DNA of 64,000 nt from Rosa chinensis (taxonomy: Eukaryota > Streptophyta > Magnoliopsida > Rosales > Rosaceae): assembly GCF_002994745.2 (NCBI RefSeq), contig NC_037093.1, positions 43,132,384 to 43,196,383 on the forward strand, written 5' to 3'. A program made the position numbers and the translations under genes. Shown piece after piece: positions 1 to 11,373 of the stretch (position 1 is its first letter; each line of letters begins with the position of its first letter). The notes beneath the pieces are model-generated. The model did no database searches. It was not told where the DNA came from and saw only the letters and a program-made list of their open reading frames with translations.

Positions 1-161
1 CTAACTACACTGTTCGTAACTAACTAATTAGCCCTAATCAACTAATTAGTAACCAATTAACTAATGAATTGTTGAAATAGATATAATAGCTGCAAACATC
101 TGGCAAGAGAAACGTGTCCAAAAGACACTCGAAACTTCCAGAGTTTCATAACCAGCTAACA
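1..161 (-). repeat. 3' LTR of C0 (partial)
   Basis: It is nearly identical to 5752-5912 and ends in the same CTAACA. The missing left half, by comparison with the other LTR, would be about 158 bp outside the window. Confidence 0.92.
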
Positions 162-2408
162 CCCCTCCTCAAGCTCAGCTAGGGTTACTAGCCTAAGATT
201 GACACAGTGTGTTCTAAAGATAGGAGAAGGCAACCCTTTTGTCAAAATATCAGCAGTCTGCTCTGTAGTGGGAACATATTCCAAGCAAAGATCATTGTGT
301 TGCACACGTTCTCGAACAAAATGGAAGTCATTATCCAAATGTTTAATCTTGGAGTGAAAGACTGGATTAGATGCTAATGCCAAAGCTGACAGGTTGTCAC
401 ATTTGAGCAAAGGAGCACGAGGAATCTTGATCTTCAAATCACATAGCAAGTGTCTGATCCAACTAATCTCAACAGCAGTGTTGGCTAGACTCCTGTATTC
501 AAATTCTGTTGAGCTTCGTGACACAGTACCTTGCTTCTTGGATTGCCATGACACAGGACACAAACCAATATACACAACAAATCCAGTGGTAGAGTGCTTT
601 TGTATGACTTCTCCAGCCCAATCAGCATCACAGAAGGCCTTAACATTCACAGTGTTGTTCAAGGCACCAGTAGAGCTATAGAACAGTCCTTTATGTAATG
701 TTCCTTGTAAGTACCTTAAGATTCTTTTGACTGCAGCAAAATGTACATCTGTAGGATTTGTCATGAATTGACACACAGTATTGACAGCATATGCAATGTC
801 TGGTCGTGTGAATGTTAGATACTGTAAAGCACCTACAATACTTCTGTACACAGTGGGATCCTTGAGAGGAGTACCTTGGTCCTTTGTCATTTGATAGTGA
901 GGAAGGCATAGGGAGCTACAGGATTTAATAGTATCCATTCCTGTCTTGGCAAGCATGTCCTTAGCATACTTAGTCTGACTCAGAAATATACCATGTTGAA
1001 CTTTGGCTACTTCCAATCCAAGAAAGTATGTTAAGAAACCTAGATCCTTCATGTCAAACACCATACTGAGCTCAGAGATAACCTCATGAATGCCTTTTGA
1101 ATCTGAACCTGTAATTACTATATCATCAACATACAATAGCAAAGCAATCATTCCTCCTGTAGTATGCCTAATAAAGAGACTTGGATCAAAATGAGAGAAA
1201 GTGAATCCTAGGCTTGGCAGAAAACTAGTAAACTTCTCATTCCATGCTCTTGGAGCTTGCTTTAGGCCATAGAGAGATTTCCTTAACAAGCACACATAAT
1301 CGGGATGCACGTGATCAATGAAGCCTTGGGGTTGAGCCATATAGACTTCTTCCTTCAAATCTCCATGCAAAAAGGCATTTTTAACATCTAATTGTCTTAA
1401 CTCCCAGTTGTTCATGGCAGCAAGGGCTAAGATAACTCTTACTGTGCTATGTCTTACAACAGGACTAAAAGTCTCATCATAATTAAGACCTTTAGCTTGA
1501 CTGAAACCTTGAGCTACTAACCTGGCTTTGTGTCTGGAAATAGAGCCATCATGGTTTTTCTTGATCTTGTATATCCATTTGCTTCCCATGATATTTCTGT
1601 TCTTAGGACACGGAACAAGAGACCAAGTGCCTTGCTTCTTTAGGGCATCAATCTCCTCCAGCATTGCTTGATCCCATTCAGACCTCCCAGTAGCTACCCT
1701 GAATGACTTTGGTTCAACAATATCACTAATGTCTGATATAGCAGTGAAACCACTCAAGAAGGGATACTCATCATACAGTTTTTGTTGTACAATGGCAGAG
1801 AAACAGTAAAAGTCTTCAAAAGTTTTCTGCTTAACAATCCCATTTTTGGCTCTAGTCATCATAGAATGATCATTGTAATTCTGGTTCACAATGAACTCTA
1901 ATTCCTGAGGAAGATTCTCACCATTAATATTTCCACCGAATTGTAAAGCATTAGCCTCATTTGTATTCAAACCATCAACTGGGACAACTGCAAGGCCTTC
2001 ATTAGCATTTTGGTCACCATCAACTTCATTCTGATCAACATTTCCCATTTCAGTGACAACATTACCAGCCTCATTCTGTTCACCAATTTCTACTTCATTA
2101 ATACCACCATTTTGATCACCACTAGCCTCTACTTCTATGTTCACATCACCACTTCGTGCATTTTGATCACTATTAGCCTCTACTTCTATGTTCCCATCGC
2201 CACTTCGTGCATTACTATTACCATCATTGCCCCCCTCCAATGCAGTGGGGGCCCTCACTGAGTGGAACAGTAACACCAAGGACAGGCATGCTCTGGGAAA
2301 GAGTAGGAAGAGGTGTAGACGAGGGAAAGAAGGTGACAGGATCAACAGTGGAGGACACAGGCTGAGAAGAAGACTTAAATGGAAAACAAGATTCATCCTG
2401 GATAACAT
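156..2408 (-). CDS. C0 reverse transcriptase-RNase H (copia)
   Basis: The 750-residue open frame is the C-terminal part of a copia polyprotein. The first 180 or so residues are a low-complexity linker with repeated DQNARSGD/IEVEA units. The reverse transcriptase domain starts near residue 243 (WDQAMLEEIDALKKQG) and carries HKARLVAQGF, the LDVKNAFLHGDL segment and the catalytic YVDD at residues 426-429. RNase H follows (CDADWAG, SSTEFEYRSLA), and the frame ends with the copia tail ADILTKGL. The stop codon lies just inside the LTR. The first methionine is not a natural start: in copia elements this region is released from a polyprotein, and the upstream part here is in another frame. Confidence 0.93.
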   Translation of the reverse strand: MLSRMNLVFHLSLLLSLCPPLLILSPSFPRLHLFLLFPRACLSLVLLFHSVRAPTALEGGNDGNSNARSGDGNIEVEANSDQNARSGDVNIEVEASGDQNGGINEVEIGEQNEAGNVVTEMGNVDQNEVDGDQNANEGLAVVPVDGLNTNEANALQFGGNINGENLPQELEFIVNQNYNDHSMMTRAKNGIVKQKTFEDFYCFSAIVQQKLYDEYPFLSGFTAISDISDIVEPKSFRVATGRSEWDQAMLEEIDALKKQGTWSLVPCPKNRNIMGSKWIYKIKKNHDGSISRHKARLVAQGFSQAKGLNYDETFSPVVRHSTVRVILALAAMNNWELRQLDVKNAFLHGDLKEEVYMAQPQGFIDHVHPDYVCLLRKSLYGLKQAPRAWNEKFTSFLPSLGFTFSHFDPSLFIRHTTGGMIALLLYVDDIVITGSDSKGIHEVISELSMVFDMKDLGFLTYFLGLEVAKVQHGIFLSQTKYAKDMLAKTGMDTIKSCSSLCLPHYQMTKDQGTPLKDPTVYRSIVGALQYLTFTRPDIAYAVNTVCQFMTNPTDVHFAAVKRILRYLQGTLHKGLFYSSTGALNNTVNVKAFCDADWAGEVIQKHSTTGFVVYIGLCPVSWQSKKQGTVSRSSTEFEYRSLANTAVEISWIRHLLCDLKIKIPRAPLLKCDNLSALALASNPVFHSKIKHLDNDFHFVRERVQHNDLCLEYVPTTEQTADILTKGLPSPIFRTHCVNLRLVTLAELEEGC
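162..171 (-). other. Polypurine tract of C0
   Basis: The plus strand reads CCCCTCCTC directly beside the LTR end, so the element strand has a purine run (GAGGAGGGG) immediately before the 3' LTR, the expected place for the plus-strand primer. Confidence 0.8.
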
Positions 2409-3824
2409 GCCTAGACAGCCACAGTTTATGTTGCAGAATACTATAACAGAAAACTCCCTTGTAGCCTAAAGCATAACCTAAGAACACACATTTGGTAGTT
2501 CTTGGATCTAACTTGTCATGAGTATAGGGTTTGAGATATGGAAAACAAGAAGAGCCAAACACCTTGAGCTGAGAAATATCTGGAATCTTATGAAACAAGA
2601 GCTCATATGGAGAAGTCATCTTGAGAGACTTGCAAGGCATTCTATTGATAAGATAACTAGAATGAGCTACACTATGGAACCAAAAATGTTTTGGCAGGCA
2701 TGCAGTTGACATCAAGGAAATGGCAGTTTCTACAATGTGTCTATTCTTCCTCTCAGCAACCCCATTTTGCTAAGGGGTATAGGGACAAGTGATGTGGTGT
2801 AGAATTCCTTTTGAAGTTAGGAAATTTTGAAAGGCTTTGCTATTAAACTCACCACCCCCATCAGTTTGAAATATTTTAATTGTGGCTTCAAACTGTGTAT
2901 ACACAAAAGCACAAAATTTCATTGGGCAAGAACATCAGATTTATTGATAAGTGGAAAAATCCACACAAATTTGGTACAATCATCAATGAAAGTAACATAG
3001 TATCTATATCCCTCTATGGAGAGGCAGGGAGCAGGTCCCTACACATCAGAATGTATCTTGTGAAAAGGAAGAAGACTTTTGGATACTGAATCAGGGAAAG
3101 GTAATCTATGCATCTTGCCTTCTAAGCATTAGGTACAGACATGACTAGAAGTTGAACAAGGCAACTTTATTTGAGAACAAGATAACATTTTGGACATTAC
3201 AGGTTGAGTAGGATGACCTAACCGTTGATGCCAAACTGGATATGGTATGGAAGAGCTAACAAAGGCAGTATGAGACAACTCATGCCTTAAAGCAACAAAT
3301 GGTGTCTTGAAGAGAAAAAGACCTTCCTCACTACTCTTTCCTTGGTAGAGAACAGTTTTGGATGCCTTGTCCTGCACATCAATATCATTCTCATCAAGTG
3401 TGATAAAATAATTGTTATCTCGGCAAAGTTTTGTAAAGGATAGCAGATTCATGGCTAGATTAGGAACATATAAAACTTGATTAAGTCTCAAGATATGATC
3501 AACAGGTTTAATATAGCTTGAACCAGTATGTGCTACATTCAAACCTGTACCATTACCAATAGTGATTTTGTTGTCAAAAGTATATGGTTGAGCAATTGTG
3601 AGATTTCGAAGATCAGAAGTCATGTGATGTGTAGCACCAGAGTCTCCTATCCACACATCATTGTTGACATGAGCAGTAGATGTAGCAGATGCACCAGACT
3701 GATGCATGAGCAGCCAGAAGAAGATGTTGAGGCACCACTGCTTTGATGAAAGCCACCAGGGAAACTTGAGTTGGATGTTCCAGTAGGTACAAGATATCCA
3801 CCCTGAGGTTGTTGGAAGCCACAA
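2224..3824 (-). pseudogene. C0 protease-integrase region, broken
   Basis: At the high-coordinate end is a copia protease with active site WIGDSGATHHMT, followed by the GAG-pre-integrase motif WHQRLGHP. The integrase core is present in pieces: HSDV (first Asp), TDGGGEF (second Asp) and NGVAERKN (Glu), then the C-terminal part ending with NRMPCKSLKMTSPYELLF and VFLGYALGYKG. The frame is interrupted by stops at 3129-3131, 3039-3041 and 2770-2772, a frame change near 2935, and another near 2240 before reverse transcriptase. The stops at 3039 and 2770 sit where the family normally has Trp and Gln. A working integrase is not expected from this copy. Confidence 0.9.
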
Positions 3825-5011
3825 TTATAGCCTCCAAAAGACTGAGCAGTTAAAGCAGTGAGTAATGCAGGAGGCTCAAACCCTTGATAAGCAAAATTAG
3901 CCCTATGAGTGCAGTTTAAAGCAACATGTCCTTTTAATCCACAGATTTGACAAGTGGGAATGGACAAGGATGGATGACCAGCAGGTACATCAGTCCTGTA
4001 GAAACAGTTGGCAGCAGTATGGCCTTTCTTGGAGTAAATTTGACATTCAGGTGCTAGTCCATTGTTGGATGGCCTATTTTGGGGAACTTGCTGGCCCTTA
4101 TAGTCAGGATTTTGATAACAAGTACTTGTGAGATGTCCATGTTTGCCACAAATTTGACACTTGTGAACACGAAAACATGTGTCCACAGTATGGCCTTTCT
4201 TTCCACACACTGGACATTCAACACTACCACCATTTTGTTTTCCATCCTTAGCTTTACTGTCATCTTTGAGACTCCATCCTCTATTTTCACCATTTCTTTC
4301 TCCATTCCTTGTACCATCTCCTCTGGCTACCATGGCACTCATGCTAGAGTGAAGAGAGAAGCTTCCTTCAATACGCCTTTCGGCGGAGAGTAATTGAGAT
4401 CTCAAGTCTCGAAGAGTAATATGTGTCTCTCTTCCTTCAATCATAGTCCTAACTGTTGAATATTCTTCAGGTAGTCCATTCAAGATAACAATGATCACAT
4501 CCTCATCAGGAATAGCAACTCCAGCAGATAAAAGTTGGTCACGAGCACTCTTCACTCGCTGTAAGTACTTCTCAATAGATTCACCACCTTTTCGAAGTGT
4601 TTGTAACTCAGTTTTGAGTTGCATGATGCTTACTCTAGATACAGCAGAAAATCGTTCTTGAAGTGCAAGCCATGCTTGTCTAGAGGTTTTGCAACCAATA
4701 ATCACATCCAGAATATCTTCATTTAGTGTGGCCATGAGCAGACTCAATAAGGCCATATCAGTTTGTTTCCATGCCTTATATGCTGCAGTTTCTTCACTAG
4801 TAACCTTGCCTTCAGTTATAAGTGCATAACTAGGGGGTACCATCTCAGTACCATCATAATAGCCAAAGAGACCATTCCCAGCAAGAGTGGACTCAAATTG
4901 AAAGCTCCATTTGATGAAGTTTCTATCTCCAAGTCAAATAGTGATCACACTCAAAAGTGAGTGCACATCAGAGTGAGTAAGAGCAGGTGTAGTAACAACT
5001 CGAGGTGCCAT
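3647..5011 (-). pseudogene. C0 Gag (copia, CCHC knuckles) with early stop
   Basis: The likely start is the ATG at 5011 (MAPRVVTTPAL). An in-frame TGA at 4934-4936, 25 codons in, separates it from the long open part that starts at 4843. The body has the copia gag_2/UBN2-type fold (GCKTSRQAWLALQERF, SVSRVSIMQLKTELQTLRKG). It is followed by four zinc-knuckle-like repeats: CPVCGKKGHTVDTC, CQICGKHGHLTSTC, a degenerate CQIYSKKGHTAANC in which two positions have drifted, and CQICGLKGHVALNC. In retroelements Gag forms the particle and binds RNA. Four knuckles is more than the single one usual in copia. Its end overlaps the protease frame, so a frame change between gag and pol is implied. Confidence 0.88.
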
Positions 5012-5581
5012 TAATACCTTTTCTGCAAATTTCAACAATACACTTCTACAGGGAGCATCAAATATAACAGTTTTTCAACAAGTTCTAGAAATCAACAACT
5101 TGATACAAGTAGTTTCTTCAATCTACTTCAGTGTGAATGCTCTTTTTGCTCAGATCTTGCACTCAATTTACTTATCACCAAATCAATTTGCTCCAATTTT
5201 GCTATCAAGAACTCAATTTGTTCGAATTTTTCCCTAATTCTCCAATTTTCATGCTAATGAACATAAGCTTCTTGCTCAACTAAACACAGTGCTCAAGTTT
5301 TACACAGAATTTTGCTCATTTGCTCAAGGACGCAGCTCAAAATACATAGATCACTGTATAGAGAAACATAGACAAGTGTAATTCACCTTAGAAGTTCAGC
5401 GAACACTATAGTAGCCTGGAATCGAACACCGAAGGAACGCACCACTTGATTCAAGCTTCAAAGATGAACAAAGCTTCAGATCACAGCAGAAATGAAGCAA
5501 GATCTGAAATCACATAGAGTAAGTACTCGCGCCAAGATAATGGATGTGGAAGCATGAGTCATAGGTCCTGGATCAATGGGT

Positions 5582-5593
5582 GCTCTGATACCA
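5582..5593 (-). other. C0 primer-binding site (initiator tRNA-Met type)
   Basis: The minus strand reads TGGTATCAGAGC directly after the LTR end CTATCA. This is the common plant copia primer-binding site complementary to the 3' end of initiator tRNA-Met. Confidence 0.9.
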
Positions 5594-5912
5594 TGATAGC
5601 CATGGCATCCAAGATGAGCTAGGGTTTGTAAAATGAACAAGAAAAACAAAGAGAGAGATATTTTTAAGAGAGAAGAACTCACACACCTCTTTCTATTTCT
5701 CAAAGCTTTCGTAACAGAACCAGAGAGAGTATCTCTATTTATACAAGACACCTAACTACACTGTTCGTAACTTACTAATTAGCCCTAATCAACTAATTAG
5801 TAACTAATTAACTAATGAATTGTTGAAACAGATATAATAGCTGCAAACAGCTGGCAAGAGAAACGTGTCCAAAAGACACTCGAAACGTCCAGAGTTTCAT
5901 AACCAGCTAACA
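5594..5912 (-). repeat. 5' LTR of C0
   Basis: This is a 319 bp LTR, on the element strand TGTTAGCTGG to CTATCA. A TATAAATA box lies at 5736-5743 on the minus strand and is the probable promoter. The terminal 161 bp are repeated at 1-161. Confidence 0.93.
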
Positions 5913-6188
5913 CATGATAGTATTATAGTTGACGTACTATTTAGATGGTTGATGCATGGTCACTATATTTGATTAATTCAGCATGCACTCGCAGGAATTC
6001 GTGTTCTGTGTTGATTAACCATGGAAGATCAGCGAGGAAATACTGTTTTCCAACTAATTAAGAAAAGTATAACAATGAGAGTAAATTTTGGACAAAAGGG
6101 TATATCATTATGTTTGTCATTAGCTTGTATATCTAAACATGTATTCATGTACAAAATTGATCCATCGGAAAGCAAATATGTAGTGTTT
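5913..6188. other. Intergenic flank between C0 and the DUF241 pseudogene
   Basis: No gene was found. The stretch around 6125-6160 resembles the 3' flank of the intact DUF241 gene near 54475-54510 (both contain CATGTACAAAATT), so part of it is the old 3' UTR of the pseudogene. Confidence 0.6.
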
Positions 6189-6356
6189 CTACTTGTTTAG
6201 GATGTTGAGAAGGGAGACTCTAGTTTTGATTAAGTTCCTAAATATATAGGCACTCGAGTCCTTCTTCTAGGTCTTGAATGCACGACTCCAGATTGTTAAG
6301 CTGGTTCTGTGCATTCTCTGCACTCTTGAGTGACTTTAATGCAGCATCCACGTCTG
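6189..6356 (-). pseudogene. DUF241-like pseudogene, 3' part
   Basis: The reverse strand matches the C-terminal end of the DUF241 gene at 54570-55478: the segments DVDAALKSL, LESCIQDLEEGLECL and KTRVSLLNIL all have counterparts there. A short insertion around TATATATTTAG breaks the frame after ECL. The stop codon falls at 6189-6191. The last five bases, GTCTG, are the target-site copy made when copia C1 inserted. The 5' part of the same gene lies 44 kb away at 50731-51775. Confidence 0.88.
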
Positions 6357-6575
6357 TGTTTAAGAATAAAGGATTCGAGAGAGATTGATGAGAGAATTGT
6401 GTGTTTCATTATTGAGAATAGGAGCTCTATATATAGGGATTACAAAGTACATGTTCTAATGTTACAAGGAAAACTATTCCGAATAAGACTAGGAATTCTA
6501 GAACATTCTCTCCTATTACAATCATGAAACTAATCCTAGTTTGATTAGGCACACATAAGTCAATTTCCTTCAACA
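6357..6575 (-). repeat. 3' LTR of C1
   Basis: It runs from TGTTTAAG to CTTCAACA on the plus strand. It is followed by CTCCCCCTAGTGCC, which on the element strand is the purine-rich primer tract GGCACTAGGGGGAG. A TATA-like CTATATATAG lies near 6424-6437. Confidence 0.93.
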
Positions 6576-6770
6576 CTCCCCCTAGTGCCGCTCAAACTTG
6601 ATGGTGACGCTTCATCCGTTGCCTCGTTAAAAACCTTGCTCGAGTGAAAAACCCTGTGGGACAAAAACAAGCTCGAGGAGGAGAAAAAGAGTATAACACG
6701 TCCTTCACTCTTCAAGATCGAACATGTAGACATCATAACTCCCCCTGATGTCTATATCTCCCCCTGATTG
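6576..6770 (-). other. C1 3' untranslated region with polypurine tract
   Basis: There is no coding sequence between the end of C1 RNase H and its 3' LTR. The element-strand purine tract GGGGGAG abuts the LTR. Confidence 0.7.
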
Positions 6771-7069
6771 TTACAATCGTGGGAGTTCGGATAACTTTCT
6801 CAATCCGATGCTCTTCACATGTTTCTCGAAGGTGGATTTAGGTAACGATTTGGTGAATAAGTCCGCTATATTATCCTCTGATCGGATTTGATTCACTTCA
6901 ATCTTTAGAAGTGATTGTTGTTGCTGATTATAAAAGAAATTAGGAGATATATGCTTGGTGTTGTCGCCTTTAATGAAACCTAATTTCATTTGCTCAATAC
7001 AAGCTGCATTATCCTCGTAAATGCATGTAGGTTCATCCGTTGTAGACTTCAAACCACAACTTCCTCTAA
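6771..7069 (-). pseudogene. C1 RNase H, C-terminal piece
   Basis: The frame from 7052 contains the copia motifs CIYEDNAACIEQMKLGFIKGD, KHISPNFFYN and ADLFTKSLPKSTFEKH, the last being the conserved tail of copia pol. Upstream residues (IRGSCGLKSTTDEPT) continue up to the insertion point of the L1 solo LTR at 7075. The piece is the natural continuation of 8877-8970. Confidence 0.9.
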
Positions 7070-7074
7070 TATGT

Positions 7075-8876
7075 TGATTACACGCATTTATATGCGTGTA
7101 ATTATATCTAAAACACTAGAATTAAGCTAATCCTCATGTCAATTATTATGTAATTAATCCATTTTTATTTAATTATAGGGAATAAGCGGAGTTGCGGAAA
7201 TCACGATAAAATGGTATAAAAGTGGAGCAAATTGGAGTCCCGACAATATGACGAAATGGTCAACGCCAGTCAATGTCAACAAAAGTGTGATATCTGACAT
7301 CATGACGGGACTAAGGAATAATTTCGGCTTTTGGAAAAGAAGAAAAAAAATGGTAATAGAAGAAGAAGTAAAAAGTGGTTGTTTAATTAATTAATCAATA
7401 TTGATTGATTAATTAAACAAGTTAGGAAGGGTATGGTGCTGCACGTTTTAGCCTAGTTAATGGGCTCAATTAAACATTGTGGTTAATTAAGCAAGAATGG
7501 GAAGTTGGAAACCCACGTGCCAGAGCCATACCACTTTCTCTTCTTTCCCTTTTTCTCCCTAGCCAGACACACGCTGACACCTCACCATACCCTATCTATC
7601 ATTATCTCTTCTTTGCATCAGCGCCTCCATATATATTGCTAGACCATTCTATTCTCACGAGAGAGGAAGACACACAGTAGCCGCACCACAAAACAGAGGC
7701 AGCCCTTTGGACTGCTCTCTTCCCCATCTTTCTCCACCATTTTTTCATATTTTCTTTAGTTTTATTTTAGGGATTAGAAGAACTACTCACACAAAGCTTC
7801 AAGAATCCATCTAGGGGCTCAACCTCTACAAGATTCAAGATTTGGGTAATTGTGGGAGTTGTAATTCAATGTTAGTCATGCTAGCTTTCTAGCTATTTGT
7901 GGCTACCCTTGTTTTCTCCTACACTTTTATACTCTTTTCTCTTAATCTTGATGTCTATAATTATGGATAGTGAGTAATTCAATTTTGGGAGTTAGGATTG
8001 TAAAACTCTAACTCATGTTGTGTAAATATTGATGCTTTAATGAAATAAATGTAATTTTTCTTGTGTATGCTTTAAATCCAAATTTATTGGTCCTTGGAAG
8101 CATGTTTCTAGGCTTTGTCACCCTTTGAAATTATATTGTGGGCAATTGTGATGAATAGATTGATAAATTGACAACTTATTAGTCTTGTGGCATCTAGGAT
8201 TTGAGTGTGGTGACCATTAGCTAGCTTAATTGTAGCTAAGCTTGCTTGGGTCTCTATTATCTTGCTCTCTAGGCCTCTAATTTTGGATATTGCGGCCTTA
8301 AACGGCGTAATGCCCAAATTAGAGAGTTGATTGTGGCCCTAACCGGCATAGTCAATACACCGAAAGGATAATTGGTTTAGTAGCCTTAACCGGTACTAGG
8401 TACGAGACTTAACACATAGAAAATGCATGCATTTGTGAAATTGACATCGATATTTGCAAGATAGTTAGTGTGAATCATCCGACACTCCCATGTTCCCATT
8501 AATTTGAAAACCCAAATTTAATTTTCTAGTTCTTTAATTAGTTGTTTAGTTTACTTTTCGGTTGTGTTTAATTTAGTTAATTCACAATTCAAAACTTCCT
8601 CCAATTTTCGACTCATTTGTGCATATCCATCACTAGGCTCTTTGTTTTGATTAGGCTTTGGTGAAAATCAAAACCGAGCATTGCTAAGGCTTGGTGCCTT
8701 AGAATAACATTTTTATTTATTTTCTTTTTCTTTTTCCTTTATTTGCTTAGTGACTCTAGTTCCGAATATCCAAGGATTGTGGGTTAGCCACTAATCCCCG
8801 TGGTACGATAACTTTGGGCACAATATTTCTCTATCTTGACACGATACGTACGCTTGCGTAAATGTGTATCAAGTCA
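7075..8876 (+). repeat. Solo LTR of family L1 (plus orientation)
   Basis: This 1802 bp sequence starts TGATTACACG and ends GTATCAAGTCA. It is the reverse complement of the LTRs of L1 at 9507-11373 and 18309-20156. It is flanked by TATGT on both sides (7070-7074 and 8877-8881), so it is a complete solo LTR inserted in the RNase H of C1. A promoter-like CATATATATTG lies near 7628-7638, followed by a pyrimidine-rich leader. Short open frames inside it are not supported. Confidence 0.92.
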
Positions 8877-8970
8877 TATGTCTAATTACAGACCTTAGCC
8901 ATATGCATTCGCGCACGGCTTCATGTAGAGAAATAATCTCTGCATTATTTGAGGAAGTAGTAACGAGGGT
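8877..8970 (-). pseudogene. C1 RNase H, central piece
   Basis: On the minus strand these 94 bp encode TTSSNNAEIISLHEAV and RECIWLRSVI, the standard copia RNase H segment. It joins the N-terminal part ending at 21484 to the C-terminal part starting at 7069. Confidence 0.88.
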
Positions 8971-9506
8971 GAATAGGGATCGTTCTAGCCGGGGATTGAG
9001 GGTACACTTGTAATTGTAAAAACAAATAAAGAATTAATAAAAGTAAAAAGTATTATATTTACAAAATTACATACAAAAGAAACAAGTAATCGAAAATGGG
9101 GGATTTAGAATTAAAAATTAAATAAAAAATAAAAAAAATGTAAAAACATATATACACGGGTGGAACGCAAGGAACAAAGATCAAATCCACAATCATATGA
9201 ATGAAATCCAATCACAATTCGCATAGTTGATCTTCTATGTCATGAGAAAGAAGTTGACCATGTGAACCGTTAGGAAGCAAACGATTTCCCATTTTTTACT
9301 TTCCTTCAATAATTAATCCAAGTGAAAGCACCTAGATCAATCCTATCAAACATGCAATCATAGTCTAGAAAGCTAGCTAATCAAGAACACATTCAACGCA
9401 TTAAGAACAAAGAAAGGATGTCAACCAAAGTGCACAACCTAGTTATGAATAAGTTCACCTATTTGCAATCCTCCTTAATTGATTTCGACTTTTGTCCAAA
9501 GCCTTT

Positions 9507-11373
9507 TGACTTGATACACATTTACGCAAGCGTACGTATCATTGTCAAGATAGGGAAATATTATGCCCAAAGTTTATCGTACCACGGGGATTAGTGGCTA
9601 ACCCACATTCCTTGGGTAATCGGAAATAAAGACACTTAGCAAACAAAGGAAAGAAAAAGAAAATAAATAAAAATGTTAATCTAAGGCACCAAGCCTTAGC
9701 AATGCTCGGCTTTAATTTTCACCAAAGCCTAATCAAAACTAAGAGCCTAGTGGTGGATATGCACAAATGAGTGGAAAAGTTTAATGTTTGGGGATTGATT
9801 TTAACTTAACAAATAATAATGAAATGTAAAGCAATAAAAATAAAAATGAAATGTAAACAATAAAAATGAGCATGTCGGGTGTTAGGGAGATTCCTTCACC
9901 CAAATTCTATGTGTCAGAAGCTAATCTAATATAGATGCATATTTCCTATTTTGGCGGTAGTCATATCCAAGGCGGTTCAAGGCTCAAGGACCGAAATTCC
10001 CTTTCATGGTATTCCTACTCCGGTTCAAGGGTCGTAGGAACTCACTTGGCATGAATTAGAGCCGGTTCAAGGGTCACTAATTCACATCAAGAGGCGTAGA
10101 GATCGAGGAATTAGACTACTAAGCGACCCGCCCTCGCAATCACGCAACGGGTGTAAATCACCATGCTTATAACCCCTCGAATACGAAATTGAAGGTTTCT
10201 AGCTTAGGAATTAGAGGGGGTCAAGCCCCTAACTCCATCCTCGACATGCTCAAAATACACACCCTAGAGTTGACTAGGCTCCTAGACATGCATTTTAACC
10301 CAACAAAAATAGATATAAGCATCCATCATATAAAAATTGCATCATTACATTAAATTAAACATCTTTTACACAAAATTTGGGTTAGGGACACAACCCTAAC
10401 CCCCAACAAGGAAATTACTCACAACCCATAATCATAGACATCAAAATTACAAAATTCAAATAGAAAAGAGTAGAGAAGTGTAGGAGAAAACAAGAAAAAT
10501 CATAAATAGCTAAAAAGCTAGCATGACTAGTCTTGAATTACAACTCCCACAAAATACCCAAATATTGAATCTTGTAGAGGTTGATCCATTTGATAGATTC
10601 TTGAAGCTTTGGGTGAGTAAATCCTTGAAATCCCTAAAATAAAACTAAAGAAAAGAGGGAAAATGGAGGAGAAGAAGGAGAGGAGAGAGAGCAGCCGAAA
10701 GGGGCTGCCTCTGTTTGGTATATGCGGCCGCTGTAGGTATATGGTTCTCCTCCTTCTCTCATAAATATATAGCTGATATATATCACCATAGCTGATATAT
10801 ATCACCATCTGAGGCTGAGATCGATTGGCCAAAGTGAAGGGAGTAGGGTTGCCACGTGTCAGTATGGGAGTGGACAAGAAGAAAGGAAGAAATGGTTTGG
10901 GCACGTGATGGCGGCAGACTACTCAATTGAAACCAAAGCTTAATTAAGTGTAAAGCTTAATTAAACTAAGGTCTACTGCTGCATGTTAATGGCTGGAGGT
11001 ATTAAATGATCAAGCTAATGATCAATTAATACAAAACCTTTTCTTTATTTTCTGTAATTTTCTTCTTCTTCTTTTCTATTTTTCTTTCTTCTCCACTTCC
11101 ACAATCTCGAATATTTCCATATATATTGTCAAGGGACTAGTCGGGTTTCGCTCTCAAACTTGCATTGACCATGGTTGACCGTGTCGACAATTTCGTCTCC
11201 TCGTCGAAAACTCCGATTTGCTCTACTTTTGTACCATTTTCTCTCGTTTCCGCAACTCCACTTATTTTCTACACAATAAATAAAAAAGAATTAATTATAT
11301 AATAATTGACTCGAGGATTAGCTTAATTCTAGTACTTTAGATATAATTACACGTATAAAAATACGTGTAATCA
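9507..11373 (-). repeat. 3' LTR of L1
   Basis: This 1867 bp LTR is longer than the other LTR mainly through a local duplication of AGCTGATATATATCACCAT near 10780-10815. It is followed by CACCCCCACACTT, which on the element strand is the purine-rich primer tract AGTGTGGGGGTG. Confidence 0.92.

Larger units (their letters stand above)
1..5912 (-). mobile_element. Ty1/copia LTR retrotransposon C0 (minus strand, 3' LTR cut by window start)
   Basis: The element reads on the minus strand in the order LTR, PBS, gag, protease, integrase, reverse transcriptase, RNase H, PPT, LTR, which is the copia order. The two LTRs share a 161 bp stretch (1-161 and 5752-5912) with 5 mismatches by my count, so it is fairly young. 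The upstream LTR is 319 bp with TG...CA ends. The target-site duplication cannot be tested because the left end lies outside the window. Gag and the protease-integrase part carry stops and frameshifts, so the copy is not autonomous as it stands. Confidence 0.95.

Noticed and set aside
10527..10904. 125-codon minus-strand frame, also at 19329-19709
   Set aside because: Present in both LTRs of L1 and therefore LTR sequence. It overlaps the leader and polypyrimidine region and has no domain.
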